In this document: positions 12,035-22,903 of the stretch, piece by piece
Layout: each line of letters begins with the position of its first letter
Position numbering within the stretch: position 1 is the first letter of the stretch
NCBI GenBank assembly: GCA_020080175.1
Contig: JAGHQL010000017.1
Coordinates: 62,001-126,000 of the forward strand
DNA from: Glutinoglossum americanum
Lineage: Eukaryota; Ascomycota; Geoglossomycetes; Geoglossales; Geoglossaceae
Length of the DNA: 64,000 nt
Reading direction: 5' to 3'
The notes under the pieces: generated by a model
Told to the model about the DNA's origin: nothing
Seen by the model: the letters and a program-made list of their open reading frames with translations, nothing else
Databases searched by the model: none
Program-made: the position numbers and the translations under genes

Positions 12035-12382
12035 ATGGCATCTAGCCCCTCGCAGGTGCGTGCGCTCTATCGCTCCATTCTCCGTGAACTCCCGAGACGG
12101 TCTCTCTCGTCTCGCTCGCAGTTACACCAACGCATCCGCCGATTCTTTTCTGCAAATATCTCGTCTTCCACTTCTTCCCTGAAGGCGACAACGACCACGT
12201 CACGGCTGCAACAGGCTCAACAGTTCCTGCATTATGTTCGAGCGCAGCGGATGTACGCTACTCTGCTGGAGAGATACAACCCAAGTTTGGCCATGGAGCA
12301 CATGGCGGATGAGGAGAGGATCAGATTAACAGCACGGAGGGTAGGGTTGGGGTTGCCAGAGGAGGTGGAGGGTAATCATTGA
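12035..12382 (+). CDS. fmc1: Fmc1, LYR-type F1F0-ATP synthase assembly factor (mitochondrial)
   Basis: Fmc1 acts in the mitochondrial matrix with Atp12 in assembly of the F1 sector of ATP synthase. The gene is a single exon of 115 residues. It has the LYR tripeptide early (ALYRSILRELPRR, residues 10-22), a variable Ser/Thr-rich segment, and then the conserved C-terminal half with YVRAQRMYATLLERYNP followed by ERIRLTARRVGLGLPEE. These match the fungal Fmc1 pattern in order and length. The same frame is open far upstream, but the ATG at 12035 gives the family's usual N-terminus and follows the leader. It is divergent from the EngB-type GTPase. Confidence 0.88.
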   Translation: MASSPSQVRALYRSILRELPRRSLSSRSQLHQRIRRFFSANISSSTSSLKATTTTSRLQQAQQFLHYVRAQRMYATLLERYNPSLAMEHMADEERIRLTARRVGLGLPEEVEGNH

Positions 12383-15300
12383 GTGGTGGGAGCAGCTAGA
12401 GGGATAGGTGGATTCGCATGATTTGTTTGAGGACCCATTAGTCTTTGGATGGCGTGCTTGTGTGTCCGACGTGAGTGATCTACAACGACGCCTTACAGAC
12501 TGCGGGATAAGTGTATCTGACTGTCTGGCGTGGAAGGGCCTTGGGACAACTACGACGAGATAGAAGGTGGGGTGGTGAAGGTACAAGTACCTGATACAAG
12601 AGACTTTGACCGCATCTTTTGGGGAAAAAAAAGTCTGGATCTTCGGGATGCGCACGGTTGATGTTGTACACTGATGTGGCGTCCTGAATGCCGCAAGTAC
12701 GGCGGTGGTTGGGATCTTGCATTTTTATGAACCAAGTTTGGAAACACCAGAGCAAACGAAAACAATTTGCTCCTTAAAAGCCTGCATCCAAGTCGTCATA
12801 GTTGAAAAGAGGAAACCACTCAGGTTTCCTGTGACAATCGCAAGGTTTCCAATTGGACGTTGGATTCTGCAAAGTGGTTGCAAGGATTTCTCCAAAGGGA
12901 CGAAATAGTCGCTGATGCTAAAATGTTAAAATGCTGAATGTCTTTGCTCTGCTGTCTCGCTTATGCACCACGATATGCATCCTCCTCTGGGCGTCTTGAA
13001 CGTCCGAACTTTGAACAGGTGGGCTGGGGAGCAGAGTACAGGTACGCAGCCTGTCCCATCGAAGGGATCCCGCACCGTCGTTTCAGTCGATGTCCTTGAT
13101 GACGGGTAATGTTGGATGAGGGGGGTGGCGATGGGAGGGTTGTCGATAGAGTCACCGATGAGCTAGTTGCACGGCAAAGTACAAATACATTACATATGTA
13201 GCAGTACGTTGCATGCTGCATGGATGGGCATCGCTCAAAAGAACAAATCAGGCGTTCAGGCGCCTCGCCCGGAAAGCTGGACCGCTCAGACGTTATAAGA
13301 CTAGCCTGGCCAGCCCAACCAGCCAGCATCTAAGCTACTTCTAGTCTTGCTTAATCGACCTCACGCCACATTGCAGATATGCATCCCAACCCATCCGCCC
13401 GCCGCGGTGCATGCTGCTCAACACAACGCTTACAGACAAGGTCCACCCCAAAACTCAAGAGAGCGAGTGAGCGAATGGAAGACCGACAACACATGGAAGC
13501 AGCGGGTGCACATCACGATGGCCACTGTATTTTTTCGCTTTACCAGGTCTGAAAATTAACCGTTCGCCACTTCGCCGGGTGTACCGGAGCGTGGGGTTTC
13601 ACGCTCATCGACCCCTCCAGAGAAGGATGGCCTTATCCCCACCCCCTCTTTCAAAAGCAAAAATATTAATTAAAAAATAAATAAGGATCCTTTAATGGTT
13701 GAAGATGGGCGGGATATTTGCATATGGGAAAAAAAAAAAAAATAGAGGAAACCCAACCAGGAAAAAACTTACGAAAAAATAAAACCAAAAAAAAGAACAA
13801 CGCCACCCCACGGGGGTGTTTTTGTTTATTAACCCGGCTGAGTGGATGATGGTGGATGGGCTTGATGAGGCAAATCGGTCTTTGTTGTTTTGTTGTGTTT
13901 GTTAATATCCCGGAGGTGGTGGTGGGTGACCGCAGCGCGTGGCGATGAGTTATAGGTTCGGGAATTTTGCTAGGTACGTAGGGTTTGGGCCAGCGATGGA
14001 GGGGTTGAGGGAGAGATGGGTAACCATGGGCGGGCGTATCCAGCTAGGCTAAACGCGAAAACGGTCGCAGGGAGGGAAAGGAGTGAAGACGATGGGAAAA
14101 AAAAATGTGTTGTTGTTTGTTGTCGTGTGGAGCAACTGCAACTTTTTTATGGAGTACGGGATGTTGCAACTCAAACGTGGTTGAGCTACCTTCCCATCGC
14201 TGCGATTTCGGCTCTTCCTTTTTTTTTTCTTCTTTCGCCCCTCTCGTAAGTTCTTTGGGCTCTGGGCTCTCGATTTAACCTTCTTTTCCAATGAATGCAC
14301 TGGTGGACGGACGTGTTGTTATTGTCACAGGGAGGGGAGCACAGACGGGTGGTCTTGCCTTGTCCGTCTTGGTCCGACGGCGGGCCGGTGCCTCCGCTGG
14401 CCTGTAGCCTTGGCCGGGGGGATGAGATGAGATGATGAGCTGGATAATGTGCCGAATGGATCACCATTTTTCCCTCTTTAGCGACTTCATGTTCAATGAG
14501 CTGTTTACTTTGCTGCAGAACATGCGCGCATCTTGTCGCGAAAGTCAAAGTATCTCTTTTCTTTTTTCCCTTTTCCTCTCTTTTTTTCTTCTGGGAGGGA
14601 TGCATCGCAGGATTTTTTAAGAATTTTTTCTTGGGGTTTTGCGCCTCGATCTGACACTCTTCTCAACCACTTGCCTACGCGCGATACGTCTTCCCATTTC
14701 CTCTTTCTGTCGTATGCTTCCAAACCCCTCTTCCTTCTCTTCTGCGGCCCCCCCCACACACATCATCCACACGCTTGGGGAAAGCAGAGAAAGAGAGAGA
14801 AGGAGAGGGGAGGTGAGTGAGTGAGAGACAAAGACAAAGCTCGTTTTTATTTGGGACGCTGCCTTTCCTTGCAAGTGCGACCTTGCACTGCAGCGGATCT
14901 CCCCCACCCACTCGCTCCCAGCAACACTATTTGGCAATTAAAATAAAGGACAATCGAGGGGAATACTAAAAAAGAATAAAAAAGAAAGAAGTCAGACTTC
15001 CCCCTCGACCCCTCTTGCCCCCCCGAACAAGTCTACCTACCCTACATACATACATACATCATACGGCTACCTGCCTGCGCCTTGCATCAAAGAACCCCCT
15101 CGCTTACTTACTGTGCTTGACCATTGCAGACCTCATCTCTCTCTAATCCTCTGCTCTCTCTCCTCTCTTTACTCTGCTGCTCTAGGTCTATCAGTGTCAC
15201 CGAGGCTTGGGTCCTGGAGGCGTGGCGGCAAAGGTTACACATCTCTGCTTCTCGAGGCAAAGATCTGCTTTCCTTTGCCCTTTAGCTTCCAGAGGCTCTC

Positions 15301-15995
15301 TTTATTGCAGGGAGAACAACAAAGAGCGTTAGCTACTCCTCGTCACCTGGCTTCCCGAATGTTTGCAGGCGTTCCGCTGTGAACCTTTTGGACCTCCTCC
15401 CCCCCTCCCCATGCAACTGGGCTTGCTTGGGTTAAGTCGATTAGGTTTATGAGAAGAGGGGAATATAGAGAGATAGAGTGGTTCTAAAAGATATATACAC
15501 CTTGGGTATGTTGGTTTTATTTTTATTTTTTTATTTTATCTACATAATTGGAGAGAGAGAGAGAGAGCCTTGTTTCCTGGGGTGCGTATCCTTTATATCT
15601 TCCTAATCTACAACAATACTCTGTACACTTCATACTTTTCATTCCTCTCCTATTTACACCCGGATCCTCATATATACCCTTCCTGTCTGACGTTGTGTAA
15701 CGCAGCCCGTTGATGCTCTCTGCAGGTCCCAGTCCCCGGAGTCTCCATCGCACGTGTTTAGATTCGCCCTTTCTTCTCTTCTCCCTCTGCCAATCTCGGT
15801 GTTACGGTTTCACTTCATCGGGGATTTTCCGTTCGTAGAACAAGGCTCACTGTCTTACGCAGGCCGCCCCGGTCTGTTTTGGAGTGAGCACTCATCCAAC
15901 GTTACTACAGCAGTACCCTCCTAGTGATCGCCAGTACGCCGTCGGGCAGCAGGCATTTCCATTTTCAGCACACGCCAGACCAAAATCTCCCATCC
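12383..15995. other. 3.6 kb low-complexity intergenic/leader region before the Myb gene
   Basis: No convincing gene. The first kilobase is the fmc1 3' flank. From about 13,600 onward the sequence is dominated by homopolymer and pyrimidine/purine tracts: A-runs near 13,730 and 13,790, T-runs near 14,220 and 14,580, CT-rich stretches at 15,010-15,180, and a GA microsatellite at 15551-15567. The many 60 to 140-codon open frames here are low-complexity by-products, rich in Lys/Arg/Glu on one strand and Phe/Leu/Ser on the other. The pattern is typical of the long promoter and 5' UTR of a fungal regulatory gene. Confidence 0.6.
15551..15567. repeat. GA dinucleotide microsatellite
   Basis: Eight and a half GA units lie in the presumed leader or promoter of the Myb-like gene. 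It is a simple repeat, likely variable in length between strains. Confidence 0.7.
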
Positions 15996-17595
15996 ATGTT
16001 GTTTTCCCAATACGGGACGGGGTCGCCCCTTGACATCCTAGCTCTAGCTGCGGCACATCGGCCCGCCGAAGACGCGCCCCCTCTACAGCCCCAAGAGCTT
16101 AGCCACGGTGGCTGTTCGGGTGTAGCAGGCGGGTGCCGTATCCAGAATTCTTCAGACTTATACCCCAGAAGCCCTGGCTTCTTCAGGTCCAGTTACATCG
16201 GACTGGAGAATTCGACCAGGGGCCTACACATCTCGGATGGCGGGCCATGCTTTGAGAAGGAGTCTCTGATCATGCCTAGGGTTGTCTGCAGGTCAGCCGA
16301 TGGGAACTGGCAGGCCAGTTCGGGATTTTCTGGGGAGACCAGCCCAACGTCACCACACACACCGAACGAGAGTCACATTGACAAGGTATGTAGAGAGTCG
16401 CTCCAGTTATCACAAAAATGACCGAACAAGTAGTATTCTAACATAACCCCCCCCTCTCCTTATAGAATCTTCTAGGTCATTGCCCCACTAGCTCCAGTTC
16501 CCCCGGCGGCAACCATGAGCCGGGAAGTCCGCTACGGGGTAAACTTCCTAACGGAAAGGCGGGGACCAGTTCCACAGGAACTCTGGGCGGGTTCCCAAGA
16601 GGAAGGCCGAAGAAGAAGTTCAGGAAGGCGTAAGTGGTCTCAGAAAATTTGTCATTCCTTTTTTTTGGTATCGGGGGGGATGATGTGGGCGGGGGGCTTC
16701 TCATGAAGGGATTTTCGCTGACCGTTGCATTTCGGGGGGATTATCTAGCGCGCAGCCAGTCAGAGACCCTGTGCTTTCGCACTGCAGTAATATGGCCACG
16801 ATCGCCACGCTTGCCGCTAGCACCGAGCAGCAGGATAACATGGGCCGACGGCGGTAAGTTTCGCTGCTCGCAAAGTCCCACCGCGTTGGTTCTATCCCAC
16901 CTTTCCTTACTCCCCCCTCGATGGGACGGGGCTGGTTTTGTCGGGGGATACTGGTCTGGGGATTGTGAATTTCTAGTTTATTTTATTTTATTTTATTTCA
17001 TTACTAATCTGCGCGTGCCTTTTTTTCTAGATTACTGAATACCCAAAATTCCCCGCCGTGGAGCCCAACGGATGATGTGCTCCTCAGGGAACTCAAGGAC
17101 GTGAGACACCTCGGGTGGAGGGAAATCGCAACTTACTGTAAACTCCCCCCCCCCCACCACACCCTCTCTTCCCTCCCACCCCAACTAACCCCGACCTCAA
17201 CACCAGTCCCCGGCCGCACCTCCTTCGGCTGCCAATTCCGCTGGCGCCGCCTCGCCGCCGGCCTAACCCGCGACAACTCCTCCGCACGAGCATCCCTCCG
17301 CGCCTCTCTCCCGCAGCTCAACACCTCCCCAACAAGCACAGCGCACCAAACCGGCGGCCTCAGGCCCATGGCGACGACCGGTACAGCGACGGGAGCGTAC
17401 GAGAGGCAGCAGCAGATGTCGGCGTCGTCGACGTCGTCAAGTTTGTCGACCCCGTCGTTGTCGCCGCCAGCTAGCGCAATAGGGGAGGAGCATTCGACGG
17501 GGAGGAGGTTGTCGTTGGATGGGGGGTTTGTGGCTGGGAGGGTGGGATGGGGGGAGGGGGGAAGAGGGGTGTTGGAGCGGAGGAGTACGTTTTAG
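15996..17595 (+). CDS. Myb/SANT-like DNA-binding protein with an AT-hook
   Basis: This is probably a nuclear transcription regulator. Five exons join in phase: 15996-16385, 16466-16629, 16788-16853, 17031-17137 and 17207-17595, for 371 residues. The middle has an AT-hook (GFPRGRPKKKFRK) that binds the DNA minor groove. A Myb/SANT domain follows, starting PPWSPTDDVLLRELKD and continuing GWREIATYFPGRTSFGCQFRWRRL, with Trp at the usual positions. The last third is Ser/Thr-rich and disordered. The domain is split by the intron at 17138-17206, and restoring TYF|PGRT across it strongly supports that join. The start is the first ATG of the frame (M-L-F-S-Q-Y). The frame is open further 5' without an ATG, so an upstream exon is possible. 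A second, overlapping open frame runs through 15908-16033. I cannot assign a named orthologue. Confidence 0.78.
16977..16999. repeat. (TTTTA) pentanucleotide repeat in an intron
   Basis: Four copies of a TTTTA unit lie in the third intron of the Myb-like gene, about 30 bp upstream of the CTAG acceptor. A branch-like ACTAAT follows the repeat. It is a simple repeat. Confidence 0.7.
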
Positions 17596-18981
17596 GCTGG
17601 GTAGTGGAGGGGTGGAGATATCTCCCTTCATCCCTTCCTCTCGTCCCTCCCATCCCCTAGCATTCTCCCATTTTCTAAATTTTTTTTCCAGCACTCTCGG
17701 CGCCTTTCTATCATCATTATTTTCTTCCTTTCTTTTCTTCTGGAACCAAAGGTTATACCCACTTCCACTCCCCCTTCTTCCATCTTTCCATCATCTCCCT
17801 TCAAAGGGAAAAATCAAGAACCTTTTTATGACAGAAAACAAGAGGGAAATTTTTGAAAAAAAACCAAACCTCTTCCCTCTCTCCCTCTCCCATCGACCAC
17901 GTTTTTCTTTCCCTCCTTCACAACACCTAGGACTCTGACGAAAATGCGTTAACGTCACATCACGAAAACGAAACTCACGCCTTGCATATCCCTTTTTTCC
18001 CTTCCTAGTCGGCTTTTGCATTCCCCCGGTCTCTCTCTCTCTCTTCCCACCTCTACCCCCGGGTTTCAGGCTTTTTTTTTTTTTCCCCTTCATGATATGG
18101 GGCTCTTCGGGTTCTCGTCATTCTTCCCTTCTCCTTCTTCTCCTCACACGGGGGCCACGGTAACGGACGGGTACAGCACGAGGGGGCAAACGGAGCAAAA
18201 ATTCTTTTTCTCTTTCTTTTTTTTTAAAAAAGAGGATGTCCTTTTTTTTTCTCTCTTCCCCTTCTTATCTGCTCCTTCTTTCTCTGCAATTTTTTTTTTT
18301 TCCTTTTCGTACAAGACGGCGGGAGGCACGGGGGTAAAAAAAGAAAGAAGAGCTTCCATCTTCCTTTCGTTCTTCGTGCTTTAGCATTTAGCCATACATC
18401 CATCTATAGGTTTTCCCCTTCCTTCGTCTTCGTCTTTGTTAACTAGCAAGCGAGCGATCAATAGCGTAGTGGCTTTTTTTTCCAAATGAAAAAGGGTTTT
18501 CTGAAGGTTCGTGGTGCGCTGCCGTGGTGCGAACGTACCTAGAATTTTCCTTTTTTGCGAGGATGGGGACGGCCTCTATGCGTGCGTGGGTACCGTGTCT
18601 AGTCCCACCAGAACAACAACTACACCATTCGATCTATCATAAATAACCGTTCGTCCTTCTCCCCTTCGCGGGTGAGTGGGGTGGGGTGTAGCTCTACGAT
18701 GGCTTTATCTCTATCTCTTTGTCCTTGGGGAGGAGACAGAGGATCTCGTTATACCGGTAGTAGTACATAAAGAGATGGATACCGTATAATGCCTTTATTC
18801 CCTCCCCCGGCGCGGACTACAAAGGCAATGTTCTTCTTTTCTTTCGTTCTTTCTTTCTTTCTTTCTTTGGATAATATATAGTGCACCTAGCACGCACACG
18901 CCGCACACATAATCTACATGCCTATATATATGAGCACCTAGAACCCCTATCTGTGTACCTGTAACCCCGAATTCATCAATC
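17596..18981. other. intergenic, 3' flank of the Myb gene and kinase promoter
   Basis: About 1.4 kb, strongly pyrimidine-rich on the plus strand at 17,620-18,360 with T-runs up to about 12 nt. It ends with a CTTT tetranucleotide repeat at 18849-18868 about 110 bp before the kinase start. Long Phe/Ser/Leu-rich open frames here are by-products of the base composition. Confidence 0.6.
18849..18868. repeat. (CTTT)5 microsatellite upstream of the kinase gene
   Basis: Five perfect CTTT units sit 113 bp before the kinase ATG, in its likely promoter or leader. Pyrimidine tracts are common near fungal transcription starts. Confidence 0.7.
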
Positions 18982-20246
18982 ATGGAAGGCCTCCGTCTCC
19001 AAACCATTCTTGGCGTCCTAGACAACCCCAACCACCCGCTCTATAAGTACTGGAACATCTCACTTGACCGCTGGCCCGACCTCGTAGGATGTAAATGCCC
19101 TCACCTGAGCAGTACAGATGAGTGTCCTGAGATCAACAAAACATGGCTTTTCTACCATGTTATAGGCGCAGGGTGTAGGCAACCCCCCCTCTTTTCCCGG
19201 ATGTTAAACCGCTAATGTAGACTTTTTTTGGGACAGCTCACGGAGTCGTGTATCTAGCCCGCCACAGAGAGAACCCCAATCTCCATGTCGCGGTTAAGAG
19301 GATAGCTGACGAATACGATGAACAGGAGATTCTCAAAACCCAAGTCCACGAGAACCATCCCCGGATCCTGGACGAAGCGTATGTCCTGGCGGTCCTGGCG
19401 GGGTCTTCGCGCATCAACTCCATCATCGCGCAATACGTCCACGGCAATGACCGATATATAGTGATGGAACTCTTCGGCGTGCCTATCACGGATGCGATGA
19501 GAAACGCTCAGGAGATCCACTGCAAGAGCGAAGAGTGTAGGCCGTTTACAGGTGAAACTTTCATAGTTGATGAAGAAGGTAAGAAGGAGGCTCGGCTCGT
19601 AGAAAACGACGTCTGTAAGATAGTCTCCCACCTGCTCGGTGGAATGCTCTACGCTAAAGACCGCGGCGTGATCCACACTGACATCAACCAGCGCAACTTC
19701 CTTGTCGACTCGCAGCTAAACGCGCAATTGATCGATTTCGGCATAAGTCCCCTTTGTCCAGACGACGATTTCATCCGCTACTACTCCTTCATCCCGCGGG
19801 TCGAGAACCAAGTTCTCCCCGAGGTCATTGATCCTCAAGATTTCAGCGTCCGAAGAGCAGCCTTCGACCTCCGCAAGAACGACGTCTGGCTCCTCGGCAT
19901 CCTGGCCTTCGAACTCCTCCATGGATGTCCGCCGTGGCAGGACAGGAGCTATGAAGGCTGGGAGCAGAATGTCATCGGGTCGTATGCTGACGGGCAGGAG
20001 AGCCGCGAACAGAGGAGAGAGAGGATCCTCAGGCTTCCGGTGCCGATTAATGAGAACCTGAGCGAAGATTGTAAGGATGCCCTGAGGGCGATGTTGCAGA
20101 CTAACCCTGAGGATCGAGCGACCTTGGAAGACTTGATTACGCTTCCTTGGTTTTCTGGATGGTATGTGGACTCGGATCATGTCTTCCGCAGGCCGGTGCC
20201 TGAGCAAAAGAAGATGCAGAAGAGATTCTTTTCCTTATGGGATTAA
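18982..20246 (+). CDS. protein kinase-like protein with a non-standard catalytic loop
   Basis: Exons 18982-19174 and 19237-20246 encode 400 residues. The intron restores a complete glycine-rich loop, GAGSHGVVY (residues 62-70), across the splice join, which fixes both ends. The ATP-binding Lys is in VAVK (Lys85). The catalytic loop reads HTDINQRN (His211, Asp213, Asn218): base Asp and Asn are present, but Arg of HRD is Thr and the usual Lys two residues after Asp is Asn. The metal-binding motif DFG (231-233) is intact. Subdomain IX (NDVWLLGILAFELLHG) and the C-lobe helices are present; no clear APE motif is seen, LPE being the nearest. The final PEDRATLEDLITLPWF matches kinase subdomain XI. 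The N-terminal 60 residues have a Cys/His-rich segment (CKCPHLSSTDEC). Substrate and pathway are unknown. Confidence 0.85.
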
Positions 20247-20927
20247 TGACTTCTGAGCTTTCCCTACAGGGAATCGTGTGCTTCTAGTCGGGAGATTAGC
20301 GACTAGACTGATAGATTTATGTAGTTGAGCGTTCGAGTTTCAAATTGCAAATAGTGTTGAATAATGCATTATTTTTCCCGTACTAAAGCTCTTTTGCCGT
20401 CCAGTACTCAACGCGTCCATATCATATCTCTCCGGTATCCTGTAGGATAGCAATAGTCCTAGACCCTAGGCGGCGCCTTAGTAGAAGGCTAGTCGTAGCA
20501 GACGGCATTAGGCTCCTAGAGTCGAAGAGGGGTATGATTCTGTCCGTGACGGTACTGCCTCTCCCGCTCTTTTTTTTTCCTTCTCTTTTTGGAGGAGTTA
20601 GAAGCCGTTAAATGCACTTGTCATGATAAAGGAAAGGTAGTTGCCTATATCAGGTTGAAAGAAAACAACGTTTCTGGATATATTGGTTGCCAAATAGCTA
20701 ATGCTCTCGTGGAGGGGAGGAGGGGAGCGATAAAAAAGGGGGTGCAGGCGGGCTTGGACTGGTTTTTCGATCTAGGTGTGGTCCGCAGAGATTGGGAGGA
20801 TTTGGGGTGTAAACTGACAAGACAGATAAATATGTGGCAGATGTCTAAAATGGACACCTTGTTGTTGGCCACCGCATACGTAGAAATGCACCCTCCACAA
20901 GCAAGAGGACGATGCAGAAATCCGTCA
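20247..20927. other. intergenic, convergent 3' flanks of the kinase and p27 genes
   Basis: About 680 bp between converging stops. It contains a CCTAGGCGGCGCC motif near 20465 and a T-run near 20570. A short plus-strand frame beginning at about 20589 runs antisense into the p27 gene and has no recognisable content. Confidence 0.5.
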
Positions 20928-21554
20928 TCACGACTTATCCTCATCCGTAAGCCCATCAACAATCGTAATCGTCCTCCCACTCTTCTTCAAAAGCGCCATC
21001 TCACACTCCCCCCTCCTCACGCCGATCAAAAACCTAAGGTCCCTCCCAAACTCCGTAAACGCCTCCGTCCTCTTCCCCAACCCACCTCCCAACACAACCT
21101 CTCCGTCCCCCACGAATTCCCCCTCCGCAACAACCCCACGCGCTGCAACCCGACAATAACTCCCAACCGAAGCTCCACGACCAACCTTCGCACCAGCTTC
21201 CAAGATGGTCCCTTCACCGACACATCCCTCGACCACGCAGCCGGGCTCGATAATTACATGGCTATCGATGATCACGGCGTGTGAAGCTCGCTTGTTTTTG
21301 GGATTGAAGGTCGGCGTGCAGATTCCGATGGTCGAAAGGTCAGAGATTAGGCAGTGCCTGCCTATGCGGACGGGGGCGGAGTAGGTTAGGATGTTAACGC
21401 GGGGGTGGATCACCGTGTTGGCGCCGACATACACGTTGTGAATGCCAGATATATTTGTTGTGTCTGCGAGGACAGTGGTTTCGTGGAAAGTTGAAGGCGG
21501 GGAGGGTTCCTTTTCTTTAGAAGAGGATTTGGTAGCCGCGGGTTTGCGGGACAT
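20928..21554 (-). CDS. dynactin subunit 6 (p27-like), left-handed beta-helix protein
   Basis: p27 belongs to the pointed-end complex of dynactin, the cofactor of cytoplasmic dynein on microtubules. This single exon encodes 208 residues. After a short Lys/Ser/Pro-rich N-terminus it shows hexapeptide-type repeats that build a left-handed beta-helix: IGRHCLI, VIIDSHVIIEPGCVVEG, GTILEAGAKVGRGASVG. The conserved TVIHPRVNI segment is present, and the end of the helix is GEVVLGGGLGKRT. A C-terminal helix follows. The order and length fit the p27 (DCTN6) type better than p25. It converges on the kinase gene. Hexapeptide acetyltransferases share the fold, but no acyltransferase active-site His pattern is evident. 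Confidence 0.82.
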   Translation of the reverse strand: MSRKPAATKSSSKEKEPSPPSTFHETTVLADTTNISGIHNVYVGANTVIHPRVNILTYSAPVRIGRHCLISDLSTIGICTPTFNPKNKRASHAVIIDSHVIIEPGCVVEGCVGEGTILEAGAKVGRGASVGSYCRVAARGVVAEGEFVGDGEVVLGGGLGKRTEAFTEFGRDLRFLIGVRRGECEMALLKKSGRTITIVDGLTDEDKS

Positions 21555-22903
21555 TGTGGGTGTCGGAGATGTCTAGGCCGATTGTGGTTTACGCGGTTGG
21601 CGTTGAGGATGGACACGGTTTCACGTGCACGGATTCTGAAACCATAAAGGAGATTCTCTTCCGAATCTGCTGCTCACCAAAGCTTCGAACAACATTCATT
21701 CTCCTGGCCATGGACATCGGGCATTCAGACCCTCTATCCCAACTAGATCTCCGAACCAATTGCACATCCCTGAAAGGGGGAAGGGGTTCTACCGGCCCCA
21801 GGCTCTAGCCGGCAAGCAAGATGAAAGGTTTCAATATAACACTCGCATCCTTCTTCACCTTCCGTCTTCCTCCCAATCAGGCAGTTTTTCCAGGCTGCGG
21901 GGCACTAAGGGCCTGAATAAGTATTTAAGGGTGTCTCCTGGCTCAACCAGAGCCACCAACCAACTCCCTTTTCCTAGTATGTGTGTTATGTGAAGTGTAA
22001 GGTTTCAATTCGCAGCTTATACGCTGATCCGATGATCTTGCTGATCACGAATAATTAGCACACGATCGCTACCCTTTCCATTTGTTTACCCTTTTCTGTG
22101 GGTTTGGCTATGTGTTATATAGCTCGGGCTTCGTCCACTTTTCATACTCATGACGTGAAGTACATGGTAGAGGAATTTAATCGCCTCCACCTTGCTTTTT
22201 TATCTGTACAGATGCCGCGTGCGCGGCAGCATGTACGTACATACACATAAATCATATCGTTTAACGCTTAGGCACATTAGGGTCTTATGGTGAAGGAGAA
22301 GAAAACCCAATAATGATCTTCTGCCACTGTCGTGATCTGGGTACGAGCTGGTTTCTATGATACCATACCATATCCGTCCCGGAGGTTATTGGTGACATCA
22401 CTGCCCCCTTCACAAACCACGAGATCACGCTCCTATCCACGCGATCAGCACGCCTGAACCGTTCCTTCATGTCTTGTTACTGAATGCAAATTGGACTTTC
22501 CTAGTCTAATTACCCCAACACCATAAGTGCTCCTAACCTTCCCGACATACCCGCCTTTGCCTAGAATCTATGATTCCTAGTTGTCGATAGGTCGAGCAAT
22601 TTATTAATACACGATAAAACACCAAGTGTGGTCGGTAGAATGCAGTCCACAAGGAGAGAGTTTAGAGAAATAACACCAAAAGCCAAATGCGCCGCAGACG
22701 CCCTTTTTGCGAAAACAAAAGGGAGAAGGGTCAGATGGTGTGACATGTAAAGCCTCCGAGCGGCACACTGCTCGACCCCTTTTGGGTCGAGCAGACCAAT
22801 GTTCTGGTAAGACACGGAGAGTGATGACGACCAAAAAGAACGCTAGGTAATAGTGGTAGAACCGATTGTATACTCTCGCCGGCAAAAATCCTAAAGAGAT
22901 TTG
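21555..22903. other. intergenic, p27 promoter and 3' flank of the next gene
   Basis: About 1.35 kb with no supported gene. Frames on the plus strand at 21554-21993 read through the p27 promoter and show no domain. A 10-bp perfect hairpin lies at 22769-22793, about 110 bp past the stop of the minus-strand gene that starts at 24787 and ends at 22904. Confidence 0.5.
22769..22793. repeat. 10-bp perfect inverted repeat (hairpin)
   Basis: TGCTCGACCC and GGGTCGAGCA flank a 5-nt loop (CTTTT), a perfect 10-bp GC-rich stem. It is in the 3' flank of the minus-strand gene ending at 22904, so it could be a hairpin in that mRNA's 3' UTR. It could equally be a palindromic protein-binding site. No downstream T-run suggests a bacterial-type terminator, and none is expected here. 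Confidence 0.55.

Noticed and set aside
14016-14937. Several frames of 80 to 139 codons rich in Lys/Arg/Glu or Phe/Ser
   Set aside because: They arise from homopolymer and pyrimidine tracts; long purine or pyrimidine runs avoid stop codons.
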